NCBI GenBank assembly: GCA_900455155.1
Contig: UGUC01000002.1
Span: forward strand, 806,001 to 870,000
Length of the DNA stretch: 64,000 bases
Reading direction: 5' to 3'
DNA from: Providencia stuartii
GTDB lineage: Bacteria; Pseudomonadota; Gammaproteobacteria; Enterobacterales; Enterobacteriaceae
The position numbers were made by a program, and so were the translations under genes. Position 1 is the first letter of the stretch, and every line of letters starts with the position of its first letter. The notes below the pieces were generated by a model, which worked only from the letters and a program-made list of their open reading frames with translations, did no database searches and had not been told where the DNA came from. Positions 54,198 through 64,000 of the stretch are shown here, in pieces.

Positions 54198-55589
54198 TTA
54201 GACGTGTTTTAGCTCACCATCATCCTCTTGGTTGTAGATGGTTTTGTCAGTTTCACCCATTAATTGGCTAGTGACCGTGCCCGCTGTCATAGAGCCGCTG
54301 ACGTTGAGGGCGGTACGACCCATATCAATCAGAGGTTCGACGGAGATCAGTAAGGCAACCAGTGTGACAGGTAACCCCATAGCAGGGAGTACAATCAGCG
54401 CGGCAAATGTTGCACCACCACCAACACCAGCAACCCCTGCTGAGCTAACAGTAACAATCCCAACTAATGTCGCAATCCACAGTGGATCAAATGGGTTAAT
54501 GCCCATGGTGGGGGCAACCATAACAGCTAACATAGCGGGATAGATACCAGCACAACCGTTTTGACCGATTGTCGCGCCAAATGAAGCCGAGAAGCTGGCG
54601 ATAGATTCAGGAACACCAAAGCGACGAGTTTGAGTTTCAATATTCAGAGGAATACTGGCGGCACTCGAACGGCTTGTGAACGCGAATGTTAATACAGGGC
54701 CTGCTTTTTTGAAAAACTTAATAGGACTGAGGCCTGTTACCGCAATGAAAATACCGTGAACGATAAACATCAGTGCTAGTGCGACGTACGACGCTATCAC
54801 GAATGTGCCTAGATTAATGATGTCTGATAGGTTAGAGCTTGCAACAACCTTGATCATCAACGCCATGACACCATAAGGTGTTAAGCGCATAACTAGACGG
54901 ACGAGTTTCATTGCCCAAGCTTGCAGCACATCGATAGCCGCGAGCGCTTTTTCACCACGTTGTTGGTCATCTTTGAGTAATTGCAGAGCAGCAACCCCCA
55001 AGAAGGCAGCAAAGATAACCACGCTGATAATAGATGTTGGGCTAGCGCCCGTCAGATCAGCAAATGGGTTTTTAGGAATAAATGATAAAATAAGTTGTGG
55101 AACAGTTAGATCAGACACTTTGCCCGCATAATTATTTTGAATTGCATCAAGGCGAGCAGTTTCTTGTTGACCTTGAACCAAACCTTCGGCAGTTAAGCCA
55201 AAAAGATTCGCAATCAAAATACCAATAAGTGCGGCTATTGCAGTGGTTAATAACAGTGTTCCGATAGTTAAGAAACTGATTTTACCTAACGATGATGCCT
55301 TGTGCAGACGTGCGACCGCGCTCAGTATCGATGCGAAAACTAATGGCATAATCACCATTTGCAATAGCTGTACATAGCCATTACCCACGATATTAAACCA
55401 GAGAATAGAGTCTTTCAGTGTTTGGTGATTAGTACCGTACACCAAATGGAGAGCGACGCCATATGCCACACCAAAAACCAGACCTAATAGAACTTTTTTC
55501 GACAGGCTCCAGCCTTTTGCCCCTAGTTTTGCCAGTAGTATGAGCAGTGCTACAAAGACAAGCACATTAATAATTAAAGGAATATTCAT
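54198..55589 (-). CDS. tcyP: L-cystine:cation symporter TcyP
   Basis: A 463-aa secondary transporter of the dicarboxylate/amino acid:cation symporter family, close to E. coli YdjN/TcyP, which imports cystine. Helix-hairpin motifs [39 protein letters not shown] and [20 protein letters not shown] are present, ending [18 protein letters not shown]. Start 55589 chosen, eight nt after GGAG. Monocistronic with its own terminator. Confidence 0.93.
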   Translation of the reverse strand: MNIPLIINVLVFVALLILLAKLGAKGWSLSKKVLLGLVFGVAYGVALHLVYGTNHQTLKDSILWFNIVGNGYVQLLQMVIMPLVFASILSAVARLHKASSLGKISFLTIGTLLLTTAIAALIGILIANLFGLTAEGLVQGQQETARLDAIQNNYAGKVSDLTVPQLILSFIPKNPFADLTGASPTSIISVVIFAAFLGVAALQLLKDDQQRGEKALAAIDVLQAWAMKLVRLVMRLTPYGVMALMIKVVASSNLSDIINLGTFVIASYVALALMFIVHGIFIAVTGLSPIKFFKKAGPVLTFAFTSRSSAASIPLNIETQTRRFGVPESIASFSASFGATIGQNGCAGIYPAMLAVMVAPTMGINPFDPLWIATLVGIVTVSSAGVAGVGGGATFAALIVLPAMGLPVTLVALLISVEPLIDMGRTALNVSGSMTAGTVTSQLMGETDKTIYNQEDDGELKHV

Positions 55590-55769
55590 TCCGAACTCCA
55601 ATCGCAGTTTTTTGAATTATGTTATTAGCGCTGTAAACCTTAAAGGTTATAAGGAATTAGCTCATCCTAACAACTGGTTATATGTTATCAGCAGATAAAA
55701 GACAATTCTTATACTGAAAAGTAATAACTTATGATGAATGATGCTTACAGTATATTACAAAATAGATGA

Positions 55770-56345
55770 CTATGTAGACATGCGTATATCTATTTGATTA
55801 TGAATATATTTTATTATGCTTTCAAATTGACTATGAAAATCAAAGCTATAACTAACGGGTATAAAGCAAGCACAAACAGCCAAAACGATTGCGATAAAAC
55901 GTTCTGCACGTTTATTTGACTTGCTACGCAGTAACGGAAAACAAAAACGAAAAGGCAGAGGCCATAAGAAGGGAACTCCGGAAGGGGTGAGTATATCAGC
56001 CACTAAATGGCTCATATAACCCAGTAAAAATGCTTGGATCAAATCATTAGGAATAGGCCAGTTGGCCGGTAGCCATTGGTAACAGGCGAGCACTAATAGT
56101 AGCCATGCGATTAAACTGTGTGTAAAACCTCGATGCCCACATAATTTGGAAATCGGCAGGGAAAGGATCCTTAACATCCGGCCGGGTATCGATGAAGGGT
56201 GGTCGATATCGGGGAGTAATGCCCCCAATAGCGCACCTGGCACCATATGCAGCCAATCACCTTGAGCAAGCTCAGGTGTGATCTCTAGCTTATGTGCCAT
56301 TATTAATGAGGCGACAGAAAATAGCAGGTGCCCTTCAGCGGTCAT
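55770..56345 (-). CDS. ydjM: LexA-regulated inner-membrane metal-dependent hydrolase YdjM
   Basis: A 191-aa DUF457/YdjM protein with about four membrane helices and the family His/Asp motifs MTAEGHLLFSVAS, LLPDIDHPSS, CGHRGFTHSL and YMSHLVADILTPSG, which form a metal site like that of phospholipase-C-type hydrolases. In E. coli ydjM is an SOS gene, and here a perfect LexA box lies 17 nt before the start. It is distinct from the neighbouring tcyP transcription unit. Confidence 0.92.
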   Translation of the reverse strand: MTAEGHLLFSVASLIMAHKLEITPELAQGDWLHMVPGALLGALLPDIDHPSSIPGRMLRILSLPISKLCGHRGFTHSLIAWLLLVLACYQWLPANWPIPNDLIQAFLLGYMSHLVADILTPSGVPFLWPLPFRFCFPLLRSKSNKRAERFIAIVLAVCACFIPVSYSFDFHSQFESIIKYIHNQIDIRMST

Positions 56346-56362
56346 GGTGGATAAATTACCAT

Positions 56363-56378
56363 CTGTTTATCTATACAG
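56363..56378. promoter_or_regulatory. LexA (SOS) box of ydjM
   Basis: CTGTTTATCTATACAG fits the LexA consensus CTGT-N8-ACAG exactly and lies just upstream of ydjM, a known SOS gene in E. coli. Confidence 0.9.
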
Positions 56379-56485
56379 TTAGGAGGGCAGTATAAAGCGT
56401 TTAAAAAGAATATGATAGGGCTAGAAATGCAAAAAACTCTTAGTTATTAGCAAATAACATCAGAGTTTTATACTTTTATGTAATA

Positions 56486-56508
56486 TCCCTATCAAAACGT
56501 GATAGGGA
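56486..56508 (-). terminator. Hairpin after hxpB
   Basis: A perfect 9-bp stem TCCCTATCA/TGATAGGGA with a 5-nt loop lies 26 nt beyond the hxpB stop; it is only weakly T-rich after the stem. Confidence 0.65.
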
Positions 56509-56534
56509 CGGGCGAAAAAAGCGGCAATAGATAA

Positions 56535-57200
56535 TTAACGCAAATATTTTTCGGTGAGTTCATTAAGTGATGCGAGTTTAACATCCGCTAATCCCCAACG
56601 CGGATCATGAAAATGCTGTTGGTCAGGAACAACGATTGAGCGCATTCTTGCCGCTTTTGCAGCAATCATACCGTTAAAGGAGTCTTCTAGTGATACGCAG
56701 TGGATGGGTTTTGTCTCCAGTAAAGCAGCTGCATTGAGATAAACTTCAGGGTGCGGTTTACTGTGAGGTAAATCAGCCGCCGAAACAACCGCCGAAAAAT
56801 AATCACGGATCTCAAATAAGTTCAGTACTTTCTCTAACATGTATTGCGGCGAGGCAGAGGCAAGGGCGATATTCAATCCCATTGAACGGCATAGTTCTAA
56901 TGCGTGATGCACACCGGGAAGGAGGGGACGCTGCTCTTCAACTAAGCCAATAACACGATCAATAATCATCTGTTCGACTTCTTTTAGGCTATGTCCTTGC
57001 CACGGAGAAGCGTGATACCAAAGCTCTACGACATGGTCGATTCGTAAGCCTAGTGTATCGGGTAGTTTATCAGCGATGGATAGGTCGATGCCTAATTGAG
57101 TAAAAATTTCACGCTCCCCTTGCGCCCAAAAAGGCTCAGAGTCAATCAGCAAGCCATCCATATCAAAGATAACAGACTGGATGGATAAGTTGTGGTACAT
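56535..57200 (-). CDS. hxpB: Hexitol phosphatase HxpB (HAD family, YniC)
   Basis: A 221-aa HAD phosphatase. Nucleophile motif FDMDGLLIDSEPFW (Asp13, Asp15), then ALASASPQYMLEKVL with the conserved Ser, then KPHPEVYLNAA and LEDSFNGMIAAKAARM. E. coli HxpB removes phosphate from sorbitol-6-P, mannitol-1-P and 2-deoxyglucose-6-P. Start 57200 chosen, eight nt after GGAG. Confidence 0.92.
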   Translation of the reverse strand: MYHNLSIQSVIFDMDGLLIDSEPFWAQGEREIFTQLGIDLSIADKLPDTLGLRIDHVVELWYHASPWQGHSLKEVEQMIIDRVIGLVEEQRPLLPGVHHALELCRSMGLNIALASASPQYMLEKVLNLFEIRDYFSAVVSAADLPHSKPHPEVYLNAAALLETKPIHCVSLEDSFNGMIAAKAARMRSIVVPDQQHFHDPRWGLADVKLASLNELTEKYLR

Positions 57201-57430
57201 GTCAAAACTCCATTCATGTATGTGTGACCTTGCCATGTTTCAAGGTGTTGTATGCAGTAACAGGATTGACCCAATTAATTTGTCACCGTATCAATTCAAG
57301 GTATTGCATATCATCTGAAACTGATAGCCCTTTATTGCGATGAGTATTGTAGCAAGTCACTGACTGATTATATATATCGAAACGGTCATCTTTATCTTGA
57401 GTGTGAACGTTCCCCAAAAGTTGGATCTTT

Positions 57431-57619
57431 ATGAAACTATTCAGTTATGGATTGAAAATGCTCGATAACATGGTTGAGACATCAACACAGCAATCCATAT
57501 CCGACACACGGGAATATGGGAATGAGAAGCCCCCTAAATCCGTCATATCGCGGTTGCGGTCTAAGAAGTGGGCAGCTTTGCCACTGACGACAATGGGCAG
57601 TCACGAAAGCGCAAGTTAA
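57431..57619 (+). other. Doubtful ORF upstream of yniB
   Basis: A 62-codon frame starting MKLFSYGLKMLDNMVE lies in the gap between hxpB and yniB. It has only a weak GGA ribosome site and no recognised family. The gap would otherwise be about 500 bp of promoter sequence. Probably not a gene. Confidence 0.25.
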
Positions 57620-57724
57620 ATAATCTGAAATTGCGAGTATCCGTATTATTCCTTGTGGTAAATTTGGTGGCTTTATAAAAATTCAGTTATGATTAGTTAT
57701 AAAAAAATTTTTAGAGGGTCAATA

Positions 57725-58264
57725 ATGAATTACCAGACTGCAAGTTATGTCGCAATCGGCAAGCGTATTATCGGTTGGATTGTTTTTCTTGTAGCATTGA
57801 TTTCCACTTTAGCGTCATTAGTCAAATTGGCGGGTATGAAAGGGTTAGAAGGAGAGGGTATTAATGCAGTAGCCAATGATTTTATTAAATTAATGGCTGA
57901 AATGACGCGCCAAAGTACACCGTTTCTTAATGTCTTCTGGAACAACTCCCCAGTACCTCAAGTTGCCAATGGTTTTTCAGGCGCGAATATCGGCTTTATC
58001 ATTATCTTTCTTTTTATCTTTGTTGGCTTAGCACTAAGCGCTTCTGGCTTACGCATGTATCGACAAATTAAATTTATTCGTGAAAGCCTCGAAGATCACG
58101 TGATATTGGAAAAAGCCAAAGGAAATGAAGTCTCGAAAGAAGAGCTTGAGGCTAAAGTGACGATCCCTCGACACACCATATTTACCCAATTCTTTATTCT
58201 TTATTTTTCGCCAATCGCATTCGGTATAGTTATCTATTTGGCATTAAAGTTGCTGAATTGGTAA
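57725..58264 (+). CDS. yniB: YniB-family inner-membrane protein
   Basis: A 179-aa membrane protein with the YniB start YVAIGKRIIGWIVFLVALISTLASLVKL and three further hydrophobic segments, separated by the loop NVFWNNSPVPQVANG and a charged helical stretch RQIKFIRESLEDHVILEKAKGNEV. Function unknown. It lies between hxpB and yniA as in E. coli. Start 57725 chosen after GAGGGT. Confidence 0.9.
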   Translation: MNYQTASYVAIGKRIIGWIVFLVALISTLASLVKLAGMKGLEGEGINAVANDFIKLMAEMTRQSTPFLNVFWNNSPVPQVANGFSGANIGFIIIFLFIFVGLALSASGLRMYRQIKFIRESLEDHVILEKAKGNEVSKEELEAKVTIPRHTIFTQFFILYFSPIAFGIVIYLALKLLNW

Positions 58265-58270
58265 TTATCT

Positions 58271-58294
58271 GGCCCAGTCAGGCATCGCTGGGCC
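58271..58294. terminator. Hairpin between yniB and yniA
   Basis: A perfect 7-bp stem GGCCCAG/CTGGGCC with a 10-nt loop lies between the convergent stops of yniB and yniA, with no T-run. Confidence 0.55.
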
Positions 58295-58304
58295 AACACC
58301 GTCA

Positions 58305-59174
58305 TTATTTCTCGCCAATTAACTCATCGATAATGGTACGTGCGTGCAAATAGCTTTTTTCAAGGCCAAAAATATTGGATTGGCAAAGTAGATAATAAAG
58401 TTGATAAATAGGTTGCCTTTCGAGGAAGCCCGAAGGTAAAGGCCACACACTTTGGTATCCGTCAATAATTTGGATGGGTAACTCTGGGTATAAAGGCAAC
58501 ATTGCCATATCACATTCTCTATCCCCCCAATAGCAGGCGGGATCATATAAAATACCATTCTGCTCTTGTGTCATAGCGCAGTTGGCAGGCCACAAATCCC
58601 CATGAAGTAAGGAAGGTTGCGGTTGATGTCCTGTCAGGCGCTCTTTGACAATATCAACGATCTGCTGAATATCGCCAAAGACCATTCCTTTCTCAGCGGC
58701 AATTTGTAATTGCAAACCAATACGTTTTTCGGCGAAGAAAGAGTTCCACCGTTTTTCCCAACCATTTGGCTGAGTGATGGTGCCTAACATTGTATCAAAG
58801 TCAAAACCATAGCTCGGTTGCTCTTCCCATTGATGTAGGTGGGCTAATTGCTGGCCGAAACGCCATGCGTTAGTTGCATCAAAACTTTTTAAAGGAAAAT
58901 ATTCTAATAGCAGAAAGCTGTGGTGTTTATTACTCCCTACACCATACACTTTAGGCACGGTGATGGTTTTGCTTTTGGCAAGCATTTCAAGCTGTTCGGC
59001 TTCTTGTTTAAATAAAGGCAGAAATTCACGCAGATTCTGTTTGACGAAAATGGTGTGGTCACCGTAATCGATTTTCATCGTGTGATGAATATCACCCCCA
59101 GAAAGTATTTCTTTGTTATGAAGTTCTGCTTCACCTAAGTGTTCGCTTAATAAACGGTACATTGCTTGCCACAT
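58305..59174 (-). CDS. yniA: Fructosamine kinase family protein YniA
   Basis: A 289-aa aminoglycoside-phosphotransferase-fold kinase. Motifs are LLLEYFP, the catalytic loop LLHGDLWPANC (191-199) and the metal-binding DPACYWGDRECDMA (from 211). Relatives phosphorylate fructosamines and ribulosamines to deglycate proteins or metabolites. Intact and of normal length. The gene is convergent with yniB. Confidence 0.92.
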   Translation of the reverse strand: MWQAMYRLLSEHLGEAELHNKEILSGGDIHHTMKIDYGDHTIFVKQNLREFLPLFKQEAEQLEMLAKSKTITVPKVYGVGSNKHHSFLLLEYFPLKSFDATNAWRFGQQLAHLHQWEEQPSYGFDFDTMLGTITQPNGWEKRWNSFFAEKRIGLQLQIAAEKGMVFGDIQQIVDIVKERLTGHQPQPSLLHGDLWPANCAMTQEQNGILYDPACYWGDRECDMAMLPLYPELPIQIIDGYQSVWPLPSGFLERQPIYQLYYLLCQSNIFGLEKSYLHARTIIDELIGEK

Positions 59175-59549
59175 GATACACCTCGCTTTGCTTTGGTCTT
59201 CACTAACACGATTCTATAGCGACAGTTTAGGAATTAACAGCAATAATTATTTAAAAAGAAGAGCCTATCACGAAATGGCTCAACTATAACATTATGTTGA
59301 ATGGATTATTTTAGATATTCATTATTATCGATATATTGTTTTTAAATTAATAACTAGTCATAAATAAATATTGAAATAAGACTATGAATATATTTCAAAT
59401 GTTATTTTTCTTTTTTAAAAAATAAAGCCTTATTGTAATGACTATTATTTGCTATATTTTCTAATGAATATAATAAAATTAATTTTATACATAATTAGAT
59501 TGTAATTATTCGATGTTTATTTTTTGCAATATTTAAATTAAAAAGAGTA
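59175..59549. other. Divergent promoter region of yniA and ydeP
   Basis: Very AT-rich; no gene or specific operator seen. It holds the promoters of both flanking genes. Confidence 0.4.
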
Positions 59550-61844
59550 ATGAAAATGAAAGAGAAAATTGAAAATTACACTGGTCCTGCCGCTGGCTGG
59601 GGCGCGGTAAAAGCCGTGGCTGAAGCTATTCGAGGCCAAATGGAAATTGGTCATGATGTGATTGCTATGTTTGAAATGAATAAGCCTCAGGGGTTTGATT
59701 GCCCTGGTTGTGCATGGCCTGATCCGAAACATTATGCCTCCTTCGATATATGTGAAAATGGCGCAAAAGCCATGTCATGGGAAGCAACATCGAAAAGAAC
59801 CACACCTGAATTTTTTGCAAAACATTCAGTAACTGAATTATTAAAGTGGGATGATTACGATTTAGAAAATGAAGGTCGTTTAACGCATCCAATGAAATAT
59901 AATCCGCAAACTGACCATTATGAAGTGATTGAATGGGAAGAAGCCTTTGCACAAATAGGTAAACATTTATCTGGTTATGCCGACCCTAATGTGGTCGAGT
60001 TTTATACCTCTGGGCGCACCTCAAACGAAGCTGCGTTTTTATATCAACTGTTTGCAAGAGAGTACGGAACGAATAATTTCCCTGATTGTTCCAATATGTG
60101 CCATGAACCAACGAGTGTTGGACTTGCTGCATCTATTGGGGTGGGTAAGGGGACTGTGTTATTGGAAGACTTTGATAAAGCCGATTTAGTGATCTGTATT
60201 GGTCATAACCCCGGCACTAACCACCCAAGAATGCTGAGCTCATTGCGTGAAGTGTCAAAACGTGGTGCAAAAATTATCGCGATCAATCCGTTAAAAGAAC
60301 GTGGGTTGGAACGGTTTGAGTACCCACAAGATCCTGTTGAGATGCTGACTTTAGAGTCAACTCAATTAGCTCAACACTATTATAAAGTACGCATCGGTGG
60401 CGATACCGCATTAATAAAAGGCGTGATGCGTGTTGTTATTGAGCAGCATGAGGCTGCGGTCGCACAAGGTAAATCGCCTATATTAGATAATGAGTTTATT
60501 CAGTCTCACACTGCCGGTTTTGAGGCACTCAAACATGATGTGATGTCGACGCGTTGGGAAGATATATTACGTGTTAGCGGTCTGACTCGTGATGAAATCG
60601 AACAAATAGCCCAATTATATATTGAGGCGGATAGCACGATTATTTGTTATGGAATGGGGATCACTCAGCACCAGCACGGTACACAAAATATTCAGCAATT
60701 AGTGAATCTGCTGCTGCTCAAAGGGAATATTGGACGTGAAGGGGCCGGCATCTGTCCTTTACGTGGGCACTCCAATGTACAAGGAGACCGTACTGTTGGG
60801 ATCACCGAAAAACCAAGCCAAGCTTTTCTCGATAAAATCGAACAACGGTTTGGTTTTAAACCCTCAGCTAAATTTGGCCATGCCGCTGTCGCGAGTATGC
60901 AAGCTATTTCTCAAGGAAGTGCGCGTGCATTGATCTGTATGGGCGGTAATTTAGCGGTTGCGATGCCGGATCAGGATGCCTGCTATAGCGGTATGAAAAA
61001 ATTAGACTTAGCAGTGCATGCAGCGACTAAACTTAATCGCTCCCATTTGTTGACAGCCAAAAACACATTCCTATTCCCCGTATTAGGGCGTACTGAACGG
61101 GATGAACAAAAAACCGGACCACAAAGTATTACCGTTGAGGATTCTATGTCGATGGTACATGCCTCGCACGGTAAGCTAAAACCGGCTAGCCCTCACTTGA
61201 AATCAGAGTGTGCCATCGTAGCCGGTATGGCTAAGGCTACATTGCCAAATACTAAAGTGGAATGGGATGAGTTTATCGATGACTACGATAAAATTCGTGA
61301 CGCGATGGAGGCGGTGTTACCGGGTTTTGAAGATTATAACGCGCGGATCCGTGTGCCCGGTGGTTTTCACTTAACCAATGCGGCTGCAGAGCGACGCTGG
61401 TTGACGTCATCAGGAAAAGCAAACTTCATTACGACGCAAGGCGTTATTGAAGACCCTAAATCAGCGGTGAATAGCGAATTAGTCTTGGCGACAGTACGTA
61501 GCCATGACCAATATAACACCACTATCTATGGACTCAATGACCGCTATCGCGGTGTTTTTGGCCAACGTGATGTGATGTTTATTAGCGAAGCACAGGCTAA
61601 GAAACAGAACTTAGCCGCAGGCGATAGAGTCAATATTATTGCACTGGATAGTGAACAAAAGCGCACTCATCGCCGCTTAGATAACTTAAAAGTGGTTATC
61701 CATGATATGGCTGATCGCTGCGTGGCGACCTATTTCCCAGAAGCGAATAACTTAATTGCGTTGGATAATTTTGACCCGCAAAGTGGTATTCCGGCTTACA
61801 AAAACATTCCAGTGGTACTAGAAAAAGTGGATGTAGCGTCTTAA
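59550..61844 (+). CDS. ydeP: FdhF/YdeP-family molybdopterin oxidoreductase
   Basis: A 764-aa molybdopterin-guanine-dinucleotide enzyme, colinear with E. coli YdeP, which contributes to acid resistance. Recognisable stretches are [73 protein letters not shown] and [17 protein letters not shown], plus a C-terminal MopB domain with GRxYDQYNTT-like [19 protein letters not shown]. It has no N-terminal 4Fe-4S Cys set or selenocysteine as in FdhF. The electron partner is unknown. Monocistronic with a strong terminator. Confidence 0.93.
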   Translation: MKMKEKIENYTGPAAGWGAVKAVAEAIRGQMEIGHDVIAMFEMNKPQGFDCPGCAWPDPKHYASFDICENGAKAMSWEATSKRTTPEFFAKHSVTELLKWDDYDLENEGRLTHPMKYNPQTDHYEVIEWEEAFAQIGKHLSGYADPNVVEFYTSGRTSNEAAFLYQLFAREYGTNNFPDCSNMCHEPTSVGLAASIGVGKGTVLLEDFDKADLVICIGHNPGTNHPRMLSSLREVSKRGAKIIAINPLKERGLERFEYPQDPVEMLTLESTQLAQHYYKVRIGGDTALIKGVMRVVIEQHEAAVAQGKSPILDNEFIQSHTAGFEALKHDVMSTRWEDILRVSGLTRDEIEQIAQLYIEADSTIICYGMGITQHQHGTQNIQQLVNLLLLKGNIGREGAGICPLRGHSNVQGDRTVGITEKPSQAFLDKIEQRFGFKPSAKFGHAAVASMQAISQGSARALICMGGNLAVAMPDQDACYSGMKKLDLAVHAATKLNRSHLLTAKNTFLFPVLGRTERDEQKTGPQSITVEDSMSMVHASHGKLKPASPHLKSECAIVAGMAKATLPNTKVEWDEFIDDYDKIRDAMEAVLPGFEDYNARIRVPGGFHLTNAAAERRWLTSSGKANFITTQGVIEDPKSAVNSELVLATVRSHDQYNTTIYGLNDRYRGVFGQRDVMFISEAQAKKQNLAAGDRVNIIALDSEQKRTHRRLDNLKVVIHDMADRCVATYFPEANNLIALDNFDPQSGIPAYKNIPVVLEKVDVAS

Positions 61845-61871
61845 CACCATCTCTTGATGACATAGAGACAA

Positions 61872-61907
61872 AAGCCACCCTTAAGATGATTGGGTGGCTT
61901 TTTATTT
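61872..61907 (+). terminator. Terminator of ydeP
   Basis: The stem AAGCCACCC/GGGTGGCTT is followed by TTTATTTT, 28 nt after the ydeP stop. It also lies 24 nt from the stop of sitD on the other strand. Confidence 0.9.
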
Positions 61908-61930
61908 TGCTTATTATCGCTAACAGCGCA

Positions 61931-62797
61931 TTAGGCCGACTGTAACTTTTCTTGCGGTAATTTCGCTTTTTTGCGCGCTAAGACCATTTTGCTATAGAGC
62001 AGGGCAATGATGAAATAGATGGCTTGAGTAATAACAATACAAGGGCCTGTAGCACCGTCAATGTGGAAACTGACAATGGTTCCAATCACACTAGAGGTGA
62101 CGGAGGCAATCACGGCCACAAAGAGCATCCACCCAAAGCTTCGACACAGGACAAAAGCGATGATGCCTGGGGAGATAAGCATCGCAATGACTAAGATGAT
62201 CCCAACCGCTTGAAGCGAGGCGACAATGGTAAGGGCGAGCAATGAGAGCAGACCATAATGGATCAACTTCACAGGCAGGCCAATCACACGCGCTTGATTA
62301 GGATCAAAGCAATACAGCATAAAATCTTTACGTTTTAGTAAGATAATAGCGATGGTAATGCCTGCAAACCATAGGTTTTGCTTAAATTCGGTATCGGTAA
62401 TACCAAGAATATCCCCAAATAGGATATGAGTAAGATGCTGCTCGGTATCGATTTTGGCAAACATCACTAAGCCGACGGCGAACATGCCTGAAAAGACAAT
62501 TCCCATCACAGTATCTTCTTTGATACGACTATTCTCTTTGAGGTATCCGGTGGCAAATGCACAAAACAGGCCCGAAACAAATGCCCCAATAGCAAGTGGT
62601 ATACCCGCAACAGAAGCAATAACAATCCCCGGTAATACAGCATGGGAGATGGCATCCCCCATTAATGACCAGCCTTTAAGCACTAAAAAGCAAGATAAAA
62701 TCGCACAGACAGCACCTGTCACGATAGCCGTAATAATCGCTTTCTGCATAAACGGGAAAATAAAAGGTGCCGTTAGTAAGTCAATAAAATCACTCAT
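61931..62797 (-). CDS. sitD: Manganese/iron ABC transporter permease SitD
   Basis: A 288-aa ABC-3-family permease with eight or nine helices. Typical segments are [37 protein letters not shown], and LQAVGIILVIAMLISPGIIAFVL. With SitC it forms the membrane channel importing Mn2+ or Fe2+. Its start overlaps the end of sitC by 8 nt. Last gene of the sitABCD operon. Confidence 0.92.
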   Translation of the reverse strand: MSDFIDLLTAPFIFPFMQKAIITAIVTGAVCAILSCFLVLKGWSLMGDAISHAVLPGIVIASVAGIPLAIGAFVSGLFCAFATGYLKENSRIKEDTVMGIVFSGMFAVGLVMFAKIDTEQHLTHILFGDILGITDTEFKQNLWFAGITIAIILLKRKDFMLYCFDPNQARVIGLPVKLIHYGLLSLLALTIVASLQAVGIILVIAMLISPGIIAFVLCRSFGWMLFVAVIASVTSSVIGTIVSFHIDGATGPCIVITQAIYFIIALLYSKMVLARKKAKLPQEKLQSA

Positions 62798-63680
62798 TAG
62801 AGGCTCCTTGTTGTTTTATTTTATGCAGGTTCTCGACTTCCTGTTTTGCCTTACGACGAGAAGCAAAAATGCCGTGTTTTGGCGCAAAGAAGAATGCCAA
62901 CAAGAAAATAACCGTTTGAAGCGTCACAATTAAGCCGCCAGTTGCTCCATTGAGGAAATAGCTGGCATAAGCACCGATCGCGCTGGTGGCAGTACCAATA
63001 GCGACTGCAATGATTAATAAACGCTTAAATTGGTCAGTGAGTAGATAAGCTGTTGCCCCGGGAGTTACCACCATAGCAATCACTAAGATTGCACCAACCG
63101 TTTGTAATGCAGCTACCGTACAAGCACTTAGTAGAGTAAAAAAGATAATTTTTAAGCGCAATGGATTCAAGCCAATTGAACGAGCGTGGCTTTCATCAAA
63201 GAACACGGCGAGTAAATCCTTCCATAAAGCCAGTAGCACGATAAAGGAGATGGCGATAATAATTTCAACCTGCAATACATCGGCGTCGGCGATACCTAAA
63301 ATATTACCGAAAATGATGGTTTGCACATTCACTGAGGTTGGGTTTAAAGAGACGATTAATAGCCCCGCGGCAAAGAAAGTTGAAAAGATAAAGCCGATAA
63401 CGGCATCTTCACGTAACCGAGTAATATGCTTAATAAAGGTCATGGCTAGGGCCGCGAGGATCCCCGTAAAAAAGGCGCCGGCGGCATAGGGTAAGCCTAA
63501 CGCATAAGCTCCGGCAACACCCGGTACAACGGAATGAGAGAGGGCATCGCCCATTAATGACCAACCTTTGAGCATTAGGTAAGCTGAAAGAAATGCACAA
63601 ACGGCACCCACAATAGCGCTTACCCAAATGGCTTTAACCATATAGTTGTACTCGAAAGGTTGCAGTAACAACTCGATCAT
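62790..63680 (-). CDS. sitC: Manganese/iron ABC transporter permease SitC
   Basis: A 296-aa ABC-3-family permease paralogous to Sit[71 protein letters not shown]. Its start overlaps sitB by 4 nt and its stop overlaps sitD, so the proteins are co-translated. Full length. Confidence 0.92.
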   Translation of the reverse strand: MIELLLQPFEYNYMVKAIWVSAIVGAVCAFLSAYLMLKGWSLMGDALSHSVVPGVAGAYALGLPYAAGAFFTGILAALAMTFIKHITRLREDAVIGFIFSTFFAAGLLIVSLNPTSVNVQTIIFGNILGIADADVLQVEIIIAISFIVLLALWKDLLAVFFDESHARSIGLNPLRLKIIFFTLLSACTVAALQTVGAILVIAMVVTPGATAYLLTDQFKRLLIIAVAIGTATSAIGAYASYFLNGATGGLIVTLQTVIFLLAFFFAPKHGIFASRRKAKQEVENLHKIKQQGASNE

Positions 63681-64000
63681 ACTGGATCCTTAGGCTGGTT
63701 TGTTCTAACGGGGGCATTGTGGTCATGACCATAGAAAACGGCGGCGCGTTCATCATCGGTAATCACCGTGACAGAGCGTGGATCGTCGTCGTCATGCAGC
63801 TCTTGACCTGAAAGATTGATATGGCGTAGCACACCACCAAAAGCCACTTGCAAATTCTTTTGGGTAAATGTGGTTTCAGTCGGACCACTTGCGAGTACGG
63901 TGCGATTAATCAAAATGACTTGGTCACAAAACTCAGGCACACTCCCTAAGTTGTGAGTAGACACCAAAATCAGGTGGCCTTCATCACGTAGGCTACGTAA
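63677..64000 (-). CDS. sitB: Manganese/iron ABC transporter ATP-binding protein SitB (partial)
   Basis: The last 107 codons of an ABC ATPase whose 5' part is beyond the window. Reading from the edge: [30 protein letters not shown] includes the switch histidine (STHN), followed by the SitB-type tail [36 protein letters not shown]. It energises SitC and SitD. sitA should lie further right. No start is visible. Confidence 0.9.
   Translation of the reverse strand, partial: LRSLRDEGHLILVSTHNLGSVPEFCDQVILINRTVLASGPTETTFTQKNLQVAFGGVLRHINLSGQELHDDDDPRSVTVITDDERAAVFYGHDHNAPVRTNQPKDPV

Overview
This 64 kb AT-rich window looks like a chromosomal segment from Morganellaceae, most likely Providencia. The evidence is gene content: a ydeP-yniA-yniB-hxpB-ydjM-tcyP block, sitBCD, fetAB, yegP, yhbW and uspF, together with type I-F CRISPR repeats. 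No rRNA, tRNA or transposase gene was recognised. The genus is inferred from content and not tested.

Layout. 1-6.4 kb: the end of one type I-F CRISPR array, small hypothetical genes, a secreted AA10 chitin/cellulose monooxygenase, a decayed phosphoethanolamine-transferase-like gene, and a second short I-F array whose repeat differs from the first; no cas genes are present. 6.6-7.6 kb: a CigR-like protein and a DUF305 protein. 8.8-15.0 kb: an iron-regulated haem-capture locus with a hemophilin-like secreted protein, its Slam/type XI outer-membrane exporter, a very large TonB-dependent receptor and a dedicated TonB. 16.5-29.6 kb: a 14-gene, one-direction, visibly more GC-rich catabolic cluster. 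It encodes a Rieske ring-hydroxylating oxygenase with ferredoxin and reductase, two SDRs, an extradiol dioxygenase, an alpha/beta hydrolase, an aspartate-dehydrogenase-like enzyme, an aldehyde dehydrogenase, a TPP enzyme, a cupin, an MFS transporter and an IclR regulator. Together these form a plausible meta-cleavage pathway for an unidentified aromatic compound.

30-43.7 kb: uspF, a ParD-like/methionine aminopeptidase pair, fused remnants of a LysR and a DMT transporter gene, an orphan holin, a TetR regulator, an ascorbate-type PTS with a divergent LacI repressor and clear operators, fetAB, and crcB behind a fluoride riboswitch. 44.5-51.4 kb: a DUF3100-like transporter with two M20 hydrolases, small genes, azlCD with a divergent XRE-cupin regulator, and yegP. 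51.6-64 kb: mostly ordinary enterobacterial housekeeping genes, with a consensus LexA box at ydjM and the sitBCD end of a Mn/Fe ABC transporter running off the window.

About thirty single-base frameshifts, nearly all one extra base and mostly in homopolymers, break otherwise intact genes. They cluster at 22-33 kb and 44-51 kb, and the 33.4-43.7 kb and 51-64 kb parts are clean. This pattern points to uncorrected sequence errors more than true gene decay, so the broken genes are annotated over their full repaired span with the break sites given. Two breaks (an A8 run in the Slam gene and an A9 run at the receptor start) could instead be phase-variable switches.
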